A stretch of 13,091 nucleotides of DNA, from the NCBI GenBank assembly GCA_947304065.1, contig CAMZAI010000060.1, positions 1-13,091 of the forward strand, read 5' to 3'. The translations under genes and the position numbers were made by a program. The notes beneath the pieces are model-generated. The model was not told the origin of the DNA. It was given only the letters and a program-made list of their open reading frames with translations, and ran no database searches. Below are positions 1-8,186 of the stretch, one piece after another; within the stretch, counting starts at the first letter, position 1, and the number at the start of each line of letters is the position of its first letter. The stretch is from an uncultured Clostridia bacterium. Its GTDB lineage: Bacteria > Bacillota > Clostridia > Lachnospirales > Lachnospiraceae.

Positions 1-24
1 GACACATTGTCTATTTTGTACCAA

Positions 25-924
25 TTAGCACTTCCCATATATCTCGTCTGAAACATGCGCAGCAAGCCTCTTCATCGCCTCTTTGGCAATGGCCGTCGGC
101 ATTTGCTGGTACACATGCCATCCTTTCTCTTCAATATCGAGCAGAGCCGTTCCTCCGGCATCGTCTATCCGCTCTTTAAGTCTTATGCTGTCATCGAGAA
201 GAATCCCGTTCCTGCCCGCCATAATGTATACGGGAGGGAATTTGTCAAAGCTTCCGAACAGCGGGCTGTAAGCCGCATCCGCAGGGTCCCTGTCCCCGAT
301 ATACGCCGTCACGGAATCCGCAACGAACTCTTTGGTCAGGATCGGATCCGTCTCTTTGTTCAGCTCGTAAGATTCCGACGAGCAGGTCATGTCGGTCCAG
401 GGGCTGAATAAGAGAAGCTCTCTGGGCGGCTGCTGCCCTTTGGCTATCAGCTGCTGTGTGAGGCACAGCGCCATATTTCCGCCTGCGGAATCGCCCGCGA
501 GCAGCACATGATCGGCGGCCGCTGCATTGCCGGTGATGTGCTCCCACATGGCCATTGCATCCTCCATGGCTTCGGGATACGGATGCTCCGGAGCCAGCCT
601 GTAAGCGAAGGTATAAGTCGTAAAACCGGTGGACAGAGCGAGCTTCACGGCCAGATTCCCCGCATAGTCGAGTCCGCCGCTCACATATCCCCCACCGTGA
701 CAATACAGTATCACATAGTTCGGATTATGCGCAAAATGCGGCGTTATCTCTTCGCAGCGAAGCTTTTCCAGCCTGAACCTCTGCCAGCTGACATCATCCT
801 TCGGCGTCGCCAGACGTCCGGCCCAGTCGGCCAGCTTGCGGTGCCTGGCCAGTTCTTCCTTCGTGCCGGTTTTTCCCGACATAAAGTGCACGGCCTTTAA
901 GGTCTTCATCATCGGTTTGTTCAT
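25..924 (-). CDS. HSL-family alpha/beta hydrolase (esterase/lipase-like)
   Basis: A 299-aa cytoplasmic alpha/beta hydrolase of the hormone-sensitive lipase/acetyl-esterase family, which usually cleaves short acyl esters; the natural substrate is unknown. Visible motifs are the oxyanion-hole HGGG at residues 76-79, the nucleophile elbow GDSAGG (Ser146) and the C-terminal histidine in GWHVYQ (His270). The length is normal for the family and there is no signal peptide. Odd point: where relatives carry the catalytic acid in a G-x-x-D/E-x-L-L-D-D pattern, this protein reads GRNGILLDD, so the acid position is Gly240. I chose the ATG at 922-924 because GGGGG lies six bases upstream; a TTG one codon earlier (927) would be too close to it. 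It follows ybaK by 14 bases and appears to be the last gene of a three-gene unit. Family assignment is firm, but activity is uncertain because of the missing acid. Confidence 0.9.
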   Translation of the reverse strand: MNKPMMKTLKAVHFMSGKTGTKEELARHRKLADWAGRLATPKDDVSWQRFRLEKLRCEEITPHFAHNPNYVILYCHGGGYVSGGLDYAGNLAVKLALSTGFTTYTFAYRLAPEHPYPEAMEDAMAMWEHITGNAAAADHVLLAGDSAGGNMALCLTQQLIAKGQQPPRELLLFSPWTDMTCSSESYELNKETDPILTKEFVADSVTAYIGDRDPADAAYSPLFGSFDKFPPVYIMAGRNGILLDDSIRLKERIDDAGGTALLDIEEKGWHVYQQMPTAIAKEAMKRLAAHVSDEIYGKC

Positions 925-938
925 CAAAGTCCCCCATA

Positions 939-1412
939 TTATACTATGTCTGCCGTCCTGCAGCCCGTGACCGCGATCAGGTCTGAGGGGGCCAGTTCGA
1001 TCTGGAATCCCACCTTGCCTGCGCTCACAAACATTTTATCATAAAGCAGCGCAGTTTCGTGAATAAATGTCACGAACTGCTTTTTCATGCCTATCGGAGA
1101 ACAGCCGCCGTGCACATATCCTGTGAGCGGCAGGAGGTCCTTCTGCTTTATCATGCTTATGGATTTCTCGCCTGCGGCGGAAGCTGCCTTCTTCAGATCC
1201 AGCTCCGCGGCTACGGGAACCACGAATACATAATATGCGCCGCTTTTTCCCTGAGTGACCAGAGTCTTGAACACTTTGGACGCATCCTCTCCCAGGATGC
1301 CGGCTATGTCCTCGCCCGTAAGCGTCGGATCGGCCTCGTAGGAATGGGCGGCATAATTTATCTTTTTGCCGTCAAGGACGCGCATTACATTGGTTTTTTC
1401 CTCTTTTTTCAC
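939..1412 (-). CDS. ybaK: Cys-tRNA(Pro)/Cys-tRNA(Cys) deacylase, YbaK/EbsC family
   Basis: A 157-aa single-domain protein of the YbaK/ProX editing family. Characterised members hydrolyse mischarged Cys-tRNA(Pro) in trans, in the cytoplasm. Supporting motifs are SKVFKTLV with the conserved catalytic lysine (Lys49) and the family signature GYVHGGCSPIGMKK (residues 98-111), followed by the typical C-terminal core. The length matches full-size members. The start is GTG at 1410-1412, preceded by AGGGG at good spacing; this RBS abuts the stop codon of the upstream peptidase gene, so translation is probably coupled. The first ATG is codon 10 and would remove residues that family members usually have. 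Gaps are 11 bases upstream and 14 bases downstream, which supports co-transcription. Family assignment is firm; the exact tRNA substrate is inferred from relatives. Confidence 0.93.
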   Translation of the reverse strand: MKKEEKTNVMRVLDGKKINYAAHSYEADPTLTGEDIAGILGEDASKVFKTLVTQGKSGAYYVFVVPVAAELDLKKAASAAGEKSISMIKQKDLLPLTGYVHGGCSPIGMKKQFVTFIHETALLYDKMFVSAGKVGFQIELAPSDLIAVTGCRTADIV

Positions 1413-1423
1413 TGTCTGCCCCT

Positions 1424-3415
1424 TTACTTTGTATGCTTCTTAAACCACTCCGTGATCTCGTCCAGTCTGCGAACGCGGTGCTTGGGCTTGCCGGAGCGCG
1501 ACAGCTCATGGTTTTCGCCCTTGAACACGATCAGCCTCGTCTCAATGCCGCGCGCGGCCAGAGCCTGCATCATCTGCATTCCTTCGGGCAGCGGGCAGCG
1601 GTAATCCACGTCGCTGTGCAGGAACAGGGTCGGCGTCTTTACTTTATCTGCATATTTTAATGGCGAGCGGTCCCAGAGCTTCTCATAGTTCTTTTCACCG
1701 AACATGCCGGCAGCACCGCACTGGTCGGGTCCGAACATTTTTCCTATATCCGAGATAAATGAGAAGGATACCCAGTTGCTGATCGAGCGCTGGGAAGCGC
1801 AGGCACAGAAACGGTCGGTATGACCGATGATCCAGTTGGTCATGAAGCCGCCGTAGCTTCCGCCGGTCTCGCAGAGCTTCTTTTTATCGATATTCGGATA
1901 TGCCGCGAGCACAGCGTCGGTAAAGTCCATCAGGTTTTGGAAATCCGTTTTTCCGTAGGCGCCGCGTATATCGGCAAAATCATCGCCGCGTCCGTCGGAG
2001 CCCTTGATATTCGTAAAGAATACGATAAAACCTTCGGATACCCAATACTGCATCTCGTGAAAGAAGGTCTCTCCGTAAGCGCAGCGCGGGCCTCCGTGCA
2101 CATCAAGGATCGCGGGATATTTCTTCTTCGGGGAATAATTCTCGGGAAGCAGCACCCATCCGCGCATGTCCATGCCGCAGGAGGTGTAATCAACGCGGTT
2201 CGGCTTCGCTATGTAGCGGCCTTCGAGTGCCTCGTCGTTCAGGTGTGTCAGGCGCTGCATATTCTTGCCTTCGCGGTCCATCACAAAGACTTCCGCAACA
2301 TGATCCCAGCCCTGATAAACCACCGCGATCGAATCGGAGCTCACATCCATCGAGCAGAGCATGCCGTCCTGCTCCCAGATCGTGTCCTTCACTATTTTCC
2401 CTCTGTTCGGGCGCAGGCGGAAGATCGCGTTATGATCGCGTATTGTAGCAAACGTCAGATATTCTTTTCCGTCCGAATAATTTGCGTCGCCGCCCTCCGC
2501 GGTATCGCCGATAACGCTGGAATACAGCGAAACTTCCGGACGGTATACCATGCTCAGGCCGTTCTCGTCAATGCGTACCATATCCTGAGTCTGGTTGATG
2601 CCGTAAGTTTTCATGTCGGATGCGAAACCGTACAGCTTGCCGCCCATCTCAAAGAGACCGCCGATCCTGTGATCCGCTTTTCCGTATACGGTCTTTATCT
2701 TATTTGTGTCGGCATCGTAGACGAATACTTTGTTGTAAAGGCTTCGCCGGCCCTTGAACGCCGAGCCTGTGAAATATACTTTCCTGCCTTCTGCGCGCAG
2801 TTCTCCCGCATCAAATTCGGGCGCGGTAAGGCGCTTCGCGTCGAGTTTTCCTTTCTCATCGACCGTCAGAAGGAAAACGGCTTCACGGGTTCCCGAGACA
2901 TAGCCCGCGCCGTTGAACCAGTAAGGAAGCTCATCCGCAACATGGTAATCTTCCTCTGCCTTTTTGGCCTCAGCTTTCTTTTTGCGGGTCTCCTCGTCAT
3001 CCTTGTATGCGTCGGGATCATCCTTGCGGATGGTTCCGGTGACAAGATAATGACCTTCATCTATCTTTTCGAACTGACCGAGGCCGAAAGGTACGGTCAC
3101 CCACGGTGCAGCCTCTCCGCCGTGCACATCGAGCAGAAACAGATCGGTGGTGCCGGGCTTGGTCTCCTTTGTATTCCTGCGCAGGATCAGCGTATGCTCA
3201 TCCTTCCAGTCCACTACCGAAGCGTCAATGCTCCAGGTAGCCTGCTTTGCCTCTCCGCTGCGGGCCAGCCACACATCGCTGTGATATTCGTTCTTCTCCA
3301 TATCGGCGCGTTTTACCTGAAACGCCAGATATTCACCCGTAGGGCTGTATTTCAGGCCGCCCGGGATGCGGTAGGACGCGATGTCCTCTTTAAGTATCTT
3401 CTTCAGTTTTGCCAT
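1424..3415 (-). CDS. S9 family peptidase (prolyl oligopeptidase / acylaminoacyl-peptidase type)
   Basis: A 663-aa serine peptidase. Residues 1 to about 405 have the repeated beta-strand pattern of the S9 beta-propeller, which gates access by small peptides. Residues about 415-663 form the alpha/beta-hydrolase catalytic domain. Visible catalytic elements are the oxyanion region DVHGGP (438-443), the nucleophile motif GGSYGGF (Ser520), Asp604 in SDVDYRCP and His636 in GENHELS, so the triad looks intact. There is a charged, Lys/Glu/Asp-rich insertion at about 130-160. No signal peptide is present, so it is probably a cytoplasmic oligopeptidase or acylaminoacyl-peptidase; substrate preference cannot be read from sequence. 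The start is ATG at 3413-3415 with GAGAGGGG upstream. It begins about 80 bases after glyA with a terminator in between. I see no promoter in the remaining 33 bases, so expression may depend on read-through or on a promoter inside glyA. Confidence 0.94.
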   Translation of the reverse strand: MAKLKKILKEDIASYRIPGGLKYSPTGEYLAFQVKRADMEKNEYHSDVWLARSGEAKQATWSIDASVVDWKDEHTLILRRNTKETKPGTTDLFLLDVHGGEAAPWVTVPFGLGQFEKIDEGHYLVTGTIRKDDPDAYKDDEETRKKKAEAKKAEEDYHVADELPYWFNGAGYVSGTREAVFLLTVDEKGKLDAKRLTAPEFDAGELRAEGRKVYFTGSAFKGRRSLYNKVFVYDADTNKIKTVYGKADHRIGGLFEMGGKLYGFASDMKTYGINQTQDMVRIDENGLSMVYRPEVSLYSSVIGDTAEGGDANYSDGKEYLTFATIRDHNAIFRLRPNRGKIVKDTIWEQDGMLCSMDVSSDSIAVVYQGWDHVAEVFVMDREGKNMQRLTHLNDEALEGRYIAKPNRVDYTSCGMDMRGWVLLPENYSPKKKYPAILDVHGGPRCAYGETFFHEMQYWVSEGFIVFFTNIKGSDGRGDDFADIRGAYGKTDFQNLMDFTDAVLAAYPNIDKKKLCETGGSYGGFMTNWIIGHTDRFCACASQRSISNWVSFSFISDIGKMFGPDQCGAAGMFGEKNYEKLWDRSPLKYADKVKTPTLFLHSDVDYRCPLPEGMQMMQALAARGIETRLIVFKGENHELSRSGKPKHRVRRLDEITEWFKKHTK

Positions 3416-3448
3416 ATAAACCCCTCTCTTTCAAATGCTTTATGTGCC

Positions 3449-3478
3449 AAAGAGCACCCGAATGCTCAGGTGCTCTTT
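3449..3478 (-). terminator. Terminator hairpin after glyA
   Basis: A perfect 10-bp inverted repeat, AAAGAGCACC / GGTGCTCTTT, with a 10-base loop, 20 bases downstream of the glyA stop. The flanking A and T runs are part of the stem and the T run is short (CTTT), so it could work in either direction and may be leaky. That would let some transcription continue into the peptidase gene. Confidence 0.7.
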
Positions 3479-3497
3479 AAAGTTCATGTATATATCT

Positions 3498-4739
3498 TTA
3501 CTGTCTGAGCGGATATGCATCCGTAAGCATCTTGGTGATCGACAGCGCCTGTGAATGATCTCCCTTGGGATCCTTCAGAACGATACCGATGGCCTCTGCC
3601 ACGAGCTCCATGTCCTTCTCCTTGAAGCCGCGGCTCGTAACTGCGGGAGAACCGAGTCTGATGCCGCTGGTAACGAAGGTCGACTGGGGATCGTTCGGAA
3701 CCGCATTTTTATTAACCGTGATATTAACTTCCTGGAGCAGAGCCTCGGCTTCCTTACCGGTCATTCCGATGTTCTGAAGATCCACGAGCATCAGGTGGTT
3801 GTCGGTACCGCCGGAAACGAGGTTGAAGCCTCTCTTTAAGAGTCCGTCCGCAAGAGCCTTTGCGTTCTTTATGATCTGCTCAGCGTACTCCTTGAACTCG
3901 GGACGGAGCGCCTCGCCCAGGCATACCGCCTTAGCCGCGATAACGTGCATCAGAGGACCGCCCTGGATTCCGGGGAATACTGCCTTATTGAACTTATGCT
4001 CCTTAGCGAATTCCTCGCTGGAAAGAATGATTCCGCCGCGGGGTCCGCGAAGAGTCTTGTGAATGGTAGCTGTGGTAACGTGAGCGTAAGGGATGGGGCT
4101 CATGTGAAGTCCCGTAGCAACAAGTCCCGCGATATGAGCGATATCGGCCATCAGGTAAGCGCCGCATTTATCGGCGATCTCACGGAAGCGCTTGAAATCG
4201 ATCGCGCGTGCATATGCGCTCGCGCCGCAGATGATGAGCTTGGGCTTGCATTCCATCGCAATGCGCTCTACTTCGTCATAATCTATGTAGCCTTCGGAAT
4301 TAACTCCGTAAGGCACGCAGTTGAAATACATACCGGAAAGGTTCGCGGGTGAACCGTGTGTCAGATGTCCGCCGTCCGCAAGGCTCATGCCCATGTAAGT
4401 GTCGCCGGGCTGAAGGAGCGCCGTCTCAACAGCCTGATTGGCCTGGCTGCCGGAGTGGGGCTGAACATTCGCGTATGTGCATCCGAAAAGCTTCTTTGCG
4501 CGCTCGATAGCAAGTGTCTCGACTTCATCGACGTATTCGCAGCCGCCGTAGTAACGGTGTCCCGGATAACCCTCGGCGTACTTGTTCGTGAGGGGGCTTC
4601 CCATAGCGGACATAACCGCTTTGCTTACGAAATTCTCCGAAGCGATCAGCTCGATGTGGTCGTTCTGACGCTGCATCTCGCGCGTGATCGACGCAGCGAC
4701 CTCAGGATCGACTGCCTTGATCTCATCATAATTGTACAT
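3498..4739 (-). CDS. glyA: Serine hydroxymethyltransferase
   Basis: A 413-aa PLP-dependent cytoplasmic enzyme that interconverts serine plus tetrahydrofolate with glycine plus 5,10-methylene-tetrahydrofolate, the main entry to one-carbon metabolism. Diagnostic features in order are LIASENFVS (31-39), NKYAEGYPGHRYYGG (52-66), VQPHSGSQAN (92-101), MADIAHIAGL with the cofactor-contacting Asp199 and His202, the PLP lysine Lys228 in TIHKTLRGPRGG, and SGIRLGSPA with the substrate carboxylate-binding Arg361. Length and motif order match full bacterial GlyA. The ATG at 4737-4739 has an ideal AGGAGG seven bases upstream. It is separated by 129 bases from the operon upstream and by a terminator hairpin from the peptidase gene downstream, so it is probably its own unit. 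Confidence 0.98.
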   Translation of the reverse strand: MYNYDEIKAVDPEVAASITREMQRQNDHIELIASENFVSKAVMSAMGSPLTNKYAEGYPGHRYYGGCEYVDEVETLAIERAKKLFGCTYANVQPHSGSQANQAVETALLQPGDTYMGMSLADGGHLTHGSPANLSGMYFNCVPYGVNSEGYIDYDEVERIAMECKPKLIICGASAYARAIDFKRFREIADKCGAYLMADIAHIAGLVATGLHMSPIPYAHVTTATIHKTLRGPRGGIILSSEEFAKEHKFNKAVFPGIQGGPLMHVIAAKAVCLGEALRPEFKEYAEQIIKNAKALADGLLKRGFNLVSGGTDNHLMLVDLQNIGMTGKEAEALLQEVNITVNKNAVPNDPQSTFVTSGIRLGSPAVTSRGFKEKDMELVAEAIGIVLKDPKGDHSQALSITKMLTDAYPLRQ

Positions 4740-4786
4740 AACCTTTCCTCCTGTGAATCTTTACTTTCCCTTCCTTTTCCGTAAAA

Positions 4787-4800
4787 GACATAAATATGTC
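4787..4800. repeat. Short palindrome in the glyA leader
   Basis: GACATA-AA-TATGTC is a perfect 6+6 inverted repeat between the possible glyA promoter and the glyA RBS. The two-base spacer suits a DNA operator better than an RNA hairpin. No regulator can be named. Confidence 0.35.
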
Positions 4801-4813
4801 CTAAACATTCACG

Positions 4814-4842
4814 ATGATAGTATAATTATTCGAAAAAAACAA
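4814..4842 (-). promoter_or_regulatory. Possible glyA promoter
   Basis: On the minus strand, TTGTTT (4837-4842) lies 17 bases from TATCAT (4814-4819); a TATACT sits in the same AT-rich stretch at 4819-4824. The -35 match is weak and overlaps a run of seven T. That T run could instead belong to a weak terminator for the upstream operon. The position, about 75-100 bases upstream of the start codon, fits a glyA promoter. Confidence 0.4.
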
Positions 4843-4868
4843 GTGCGTACGGGGCAAAATCATTTTGT

Positions 4869-6038
4869 TCATTCTATACCATTTTTGTGGAGAATGGAGG
4901 TGATAAGCCTCTCCTGTCCCACATATTTGGCTTTGAGCGCCTCGATATCGTTCAGCGCGCTGTCCTGCTGGCGGATATTGTAATCAAGCCGCGCGCGCAG
5001 CTTGTTGCGCCTGCGGGATACCGCGTCCTTGAAATCCACGAGCTCTGTACGGTCGAGCAGCACCTCGGGCTGGCTGACCCATGCGTCGGTCTTTTCCATG
5101 CCTGCGGCGGTCAGGGCACGCGCCATGCGCTCCGTGTAGCTGTTGAGCAGCTGGGTATTCTTCATGTAGCGTTTCTCAGCTTCCTTCTGCTTCACATAGT
5201 TCTCCCATACATAGCGGAGCTCCTGGAGCGAATTGACGCCGTATTTGTCGTAGGAATAATCAAGGACCGAGGTCGTGTTGACATATTTGATCTTGACCTT
5301 GTTCAGAAGCATGTTCGCGCGATTCATCATGTAGTCGGTTTTCTTCGCATCTTTCTTGCATTCCCCGACTGCCATGATGTAATAGACGATATATCCTATA
5401 GCCGCAACGCCCGTGATAAAGAAAGGCACGGTGAAGTCCTTGCCGGTCTGGTTCGAGAGCGCTATAAGAGTGATAAATATCAAAAGAACGACCAGAATGA
5501 TCGCATAAGACATTTTATTGAGGAAATTCCTCTTCGATTCGGCATGCTCCTTTTCATATCCGATGCTGCCCTTCTCGCCCTCAAGATTTCGCATGTCGTC
5601 CTTGATCAGTACAAGGAAGTTCTCATGCTTCTCGAGTTCGGTCAGCTTCTTAGGGAATTCATGCTCGTACATCTCCATGGTATGGTAGAGATCGTCGCGG
5701 ATCCTTTTCTCGCCGGTCTGGTATCTGACGCGCTCGTTCTCGAGGCTCAGCATCATGCGCGCCGCGTCCGCGATCTCGCTGCGGTCCGCCTCGTCCATCT
5801 GCTCGTAGCGCTGGATGTCCGCGAGGTACTGCGTAACCTGCGCGTATTCGTTCTTCGTCTCTTCCTGCTGGGCGCGCAGATAGGTGACCTGATCGCAGAA
5901 CTCCGTGGTCAGGCGCGAAAGATCCTCATTCGAGATCCTGCCGCCCCTGCTCGCAGCGATAGCCTCATCCACCGTCATCCGGGAATAATCCGTCATCAGC
6001 TCTTCCGACGGCTTTTTCTTTCTTCCGAAAAGTCCCAT
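4869..6038 (-). CDS. Coiled-coil protein with two membrane segments, unknown function
   Basis: A 389-aa protein that I do not recognise as a named family. The N-terminus is short and basic (MGLFGRKKKP). Residues about 25-172 are highly charged and helical, with a coiled-coil look. Two hydrophobic segments follow at about 177-195 and 204-224, separated by a short polar stretch, which predicts a membrane hairpin with both long ends in the cytoplasm. Residues about 225-389 are again charged and helical. There is no signal peptide and no catalytic motif. The start is ATG at 6036-6038 with GGAG eight bases upstream; only five bases separate it from the preceding gene, so it is the last gene of the four-gene operon starting at 11726. 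By inference it could be the membrane anchor or scaffold for its operon partners. Confidence 0.85.
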   Translation of the reverse strand: MGLFGRKKKPSEELMTDYSRMTVDEAIAASRGGRISNEDLSRLTTEFCDQVTYLRAQQEETKNEYAQVTQYLADIQRYEQMDEADRSEIADAARMMLSLENERVRYQTGEKRIRDDLYHTMEMYEHEFPKKLTELEKHENFLVLIKDDMRNLEGEKGSIGYEKEHAESKRNFLNKMSYAIILVVLLIFITLIALSNQTGKDFTVPFFITGVAAIGYIVYYIMAVGECKKDAKKTDYMMNRANMLLNKVKIKYVNTTSVLDYSYDKYGVNSLQELRYVWENYVKQKEAEKRYMKNTQLLNSYTERMARALTAAGMEKTDAWVSQPEVLLDRTELVDFKDAVSRRRNKLRARLDYNIRQQDSALNDIEALKAKYVGQERLITSILHKNGIE

Positions 6039-6043
6039 ACCGT

Positions 6044-6883
6044 TTACTCCGTAACCGCCGACCTGTATCCGGACTTGAGAACGGTGATCATTTCATCGGA
6101 AAGCCTGTCGAACTCGGAAGTCCTGCCCTGCTGGTAAAGGACCTTGAGTCTGTCAAGCTGGCCGAATTCACCCGCCGCCTCAATCCGCGCGGTCGCATTT
6201 TCAAAATCTTCTTCTATCTTTTTGATCAGCTCGCCGTTGTCGAGCAGTCTCGTAGCTTCCTTCATATAGTCGCTGTCTCTGTGCCCGAGCTTCAGGGCAT
6301 AGAAATAACACTTGAGCGATTCGCGCGACTCGTTGCGTTCGTAGGCTTCGAGGAACATCTCGGCCGCCACGTCGTATCTGGCGCTCCTGACATTGATCAC
6401 GCCGATATTGTGCATGATATTGCCGTATTCCCGGGCTGAGAGCGTGCTGCCCTCCGCAGACGAGATGATGCCTCTGTATTCCTTCAGCGCATCCTTGTAA
6501 TAGCCGCCCTGCATGTACCTGTCGGCCCTGCGCTTTCTGCGTCCCGCAGCAGACATGCCCGCAAGCTCGTCCAGCTCGTCGCAGATCCTCCTGATCTCGG
6601 CCTCATCGTAATAATCGCCGGTGCACATGATCACGACCAGCCTGCTCTTTAAGTCCGCTTTCGTGAGCACAAGCTGCTCAAGAAGTTCTCCTCGTTCGGT
6701 AAATCCGAGCTCATCCCTGATGAACAGCGCCATCTCACGGTCGATCATTCCCTCGTCCAGCATGTCCAGCTGTGCGCGCAGGCAATAGCAAAGCTCCTCG
6801 ATCGTGTAAACGTTCACGCCCGAGGTTTTTAATGTGTATGGCCTGACGGCTTTTTTGCCCGCGCAGAGAATAACCTTACTCAT
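6044..6883 (-). CDS. TPR-like helical repeat protein, unknown function
   Basis: A 279-aa soluble protein without a signal peptide or membrane segment. Residues 1-110 are mostly helical and unassigned. A basic patch (GRRKRR, about 114-119) is followed by two helix-turn-helix units with tetratricopeptide-like spacing, at about 119-141 (ADRYMQGGYYKDALKEYRGI) and about 155-183, where the pattern HNIGVINVRSARYDVAAEMF has the small and aromatic residues expected of TPRs. The C-terminal third is helical. TPRs usually bind peptides or partner proteins. The ATG at 6881-6883 overlaps the upstream stop codon (TGATG), indicating translational coupling to the Hsp70-like gene, and the next gene starts five bases after its stop. 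A role as co-factor of the Hsp70-like protein is inference from operon position. Confidence 0.84.
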   Translation of the reverse strand: MSKVILCAGKKAVRPYTLKTSGVNVYTIEELCYCLRAQLDMLDEGMIDREMALFIRDELGFTERGELLEQLVLTKADLKSRLVVIMCTGDYYDEAEIRRICDELDELAGMSAAGRRKRRADRYMQGGYYKDALKEYRGIISSAEGSTLSAREYGNIMHNIGVINVRSARYDVAAEMFLEAYERNESRESLKCYFYALKLGHRDSDYMKEATRLLDNGELIKKIEEDFENATARIEAAGEFGQLDRLKVLYQQGRTSEFDRLSDEMITVLKSGYRSAVTE

Positions 6884-8142
6884 CAGATCTTAAGCACCTG
6901 CTCCCATATTTTATGATTTGTCGGATATATGTCTCCGAAACCGATGTCCCTGACCGTGATCACGCAGGTATCGCGGTTCGGGAAACGAAGCCGGATGTTC
7001 ATCCTGTTGCTCCTGTCGTTCCTGAGATTCAGCGTCTCAAGCGTAACGATCGCGCAGACGAAATCCTTCTTCAGTACATTATGTATAATGAAATCCAGCT
7101 CGTTGGTCTTGTCCATGATGACTTCGATCTCACGGCCCGCCTCGCTGCAGGGCTGTCCGATCGACGCCAGTTCCGTTTCACGGTATGCTCCGTCGGAAAA
7201 GGCCCTGATCGCGATGCTGCTCTTTAATACCGAGTCACCGACCAGCAGATATCCGTCGGCGCCGCCGTCGAACATCAGCTGCGCGGCATATCCCGCGCCC
7301 TTCACGTAGAGGTTCTGTCCGCGGAACACTCTTCTGCCGTTGCAGAGGTTTTTGAGGATGCCGTCGGCCCAGGCGCTCTCGAATCCCGCGCCGGTGAAAT
7401 ACAGCGCCGAAATGATCTGCTTATGAAGCATCATCGAAGCCGTGTTCTCAAATGCGAACATCAGCCTGTCGGCCTCCTCGGGCGCCAGCATCGGGTAATT
7501 GATCTTCGAGGTCAGGTCTGTCTTGTCCGCCACGATCGTGACCGGCTCGCTTCGTCTTCCGAAGCTCAGACGATAGAAAAGGAAACCGTCCTTCTCAAAG
7601 TCGAACAGACCGACGTCATTGATCCAGATATCCTTGTTCTGGGACACCGCATAGTACATAAAGCTCTCTAAATGAGTGATCATTCTAAGGCTGTCGGATC
7701 TGATCCCAAGCAGCTCGAGAGCTGATATTAAATTACGTTTTAACTTTTCATCCAAGGTCGGTGCAGTGATCACAACTCCCCTGATCTTGGTAGCTCCGAT
7801 CCTCGCTTTGAGCGCCGCGAGGAGTCTCCTGAAGAATCTCTCGAGGAGCATGTCCGCCGCGTAATTCTGCCCGAACACGTCGAGACTTCCGTTGTTCGAA
7901 GCGAGCGTTACGAGTCCGGTGATCTTCCTGCAGGCAGGTCCCTCGGTGAGCGCCGCGGCGTCCTCTCCGAAGAGCCAGTCGCTGTTGTCCGGGAAGGCGC
8001 AGAGCATCGTGGGGATCCTGTACTTGACCGGATCCTTCGAAAGGCATGCCGAATAGAGCTCGCCATGTTCGTTCACATAGCTGAGCTGCGTAAAATCATC
8101 CGTGAGATCGATACCCACGAGTACAGCCTTTTCGTTGTCCAT
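6883..8142 (-). CDS. Hsp70/actin-fold (ASKHA) protein, DUF5716-like
   Basis: A 419-aa cytoplasmic protein whose motif order follows Hsp70: a phosphate-1-like strand turn VGIDLTDDFTQLSY (9-22); RGVVITAPTLDEKLKRNL (121-138), placed like the Hsp70 AVITVPAYF segment; MITHLESFMYYAV (154-166), like the IINEPTAAALAYG helix; and ALYFTGAGFESAWADGIL (246-263) plus VKGAGYAAQ (280-288), like the adenosine-site GGSTRIP and AYGAA segments. The phosphate-2 site (about 171-194, INDVGLFDFEKDG) lacks the DxGGGT glycines, so ATP turnover may be weak or lost. Residues about 300-410 are beta-rich, like an Hsp70 substrate-binding beta domain, ending in RDIGFGDIYP; there is no helical lid. The ATG at 8140-8142 has a GGAAGG RBS. 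It lies 44 bases after the large upstream gene and overlaps the next gene. From memory it resembles the Lachnospiraceae family DUF5716; the function is unknown. Confidence 0.85.
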   Translation of the reverse strand: MDNEKAVLVGIDLTDDFTQLSYVNEHGELYSACLSKDPVKYRIPTMLCAFPDNSDWLFGEDAAALTEGPACRKITGLVTLASNNGSLDVFGQNYAADMLLERFFRRLLAALKARIGATKIRGVVITAPTLDEKLKRNLISALELLGIRSDSLRMITHLESFMYYAVSQNKDIWINDVGLFDFEKDGFLFYRLSFGRRSEPVTIVADKTDLTSKINYPMLAPEEADRLMFAFENTASMMLHKQIISALYFTGAGFESAWADGILKNLCNGRRVFRGQNLYVKGAGYAAQLMFDGGADGYLLVGDSVLKSSIAIRAFSDGAYRETELASIGQPCSEAGREIEVIMDKTNELDFIIHNVLKKDFVCAIVTLETLNLRNDRSNRMNIRLRFPNRDTCVITVRDIGFGDIYPTNHKIWEQVLKI

Positions 8143-8186
8143 TGATGTCCTTCCCGTCTGTGATCAGATATTTATCTTTAAGCCCT

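Noticed and set aside
4830..4862. Strong terminator after the four-gene operon
   Set aside because: A run of seven T is present on the minus strand, but the only nearby hairpin (CAAAA-TGA-TTTTG) is weak and about 10 bases away, so I do not call it.
4740..4868. Glycine or other riboswitch upstream of glyA
   Set aside because: The leader is short, AT-rich and lacks the conserved cores and paired elements of known riboswitches.
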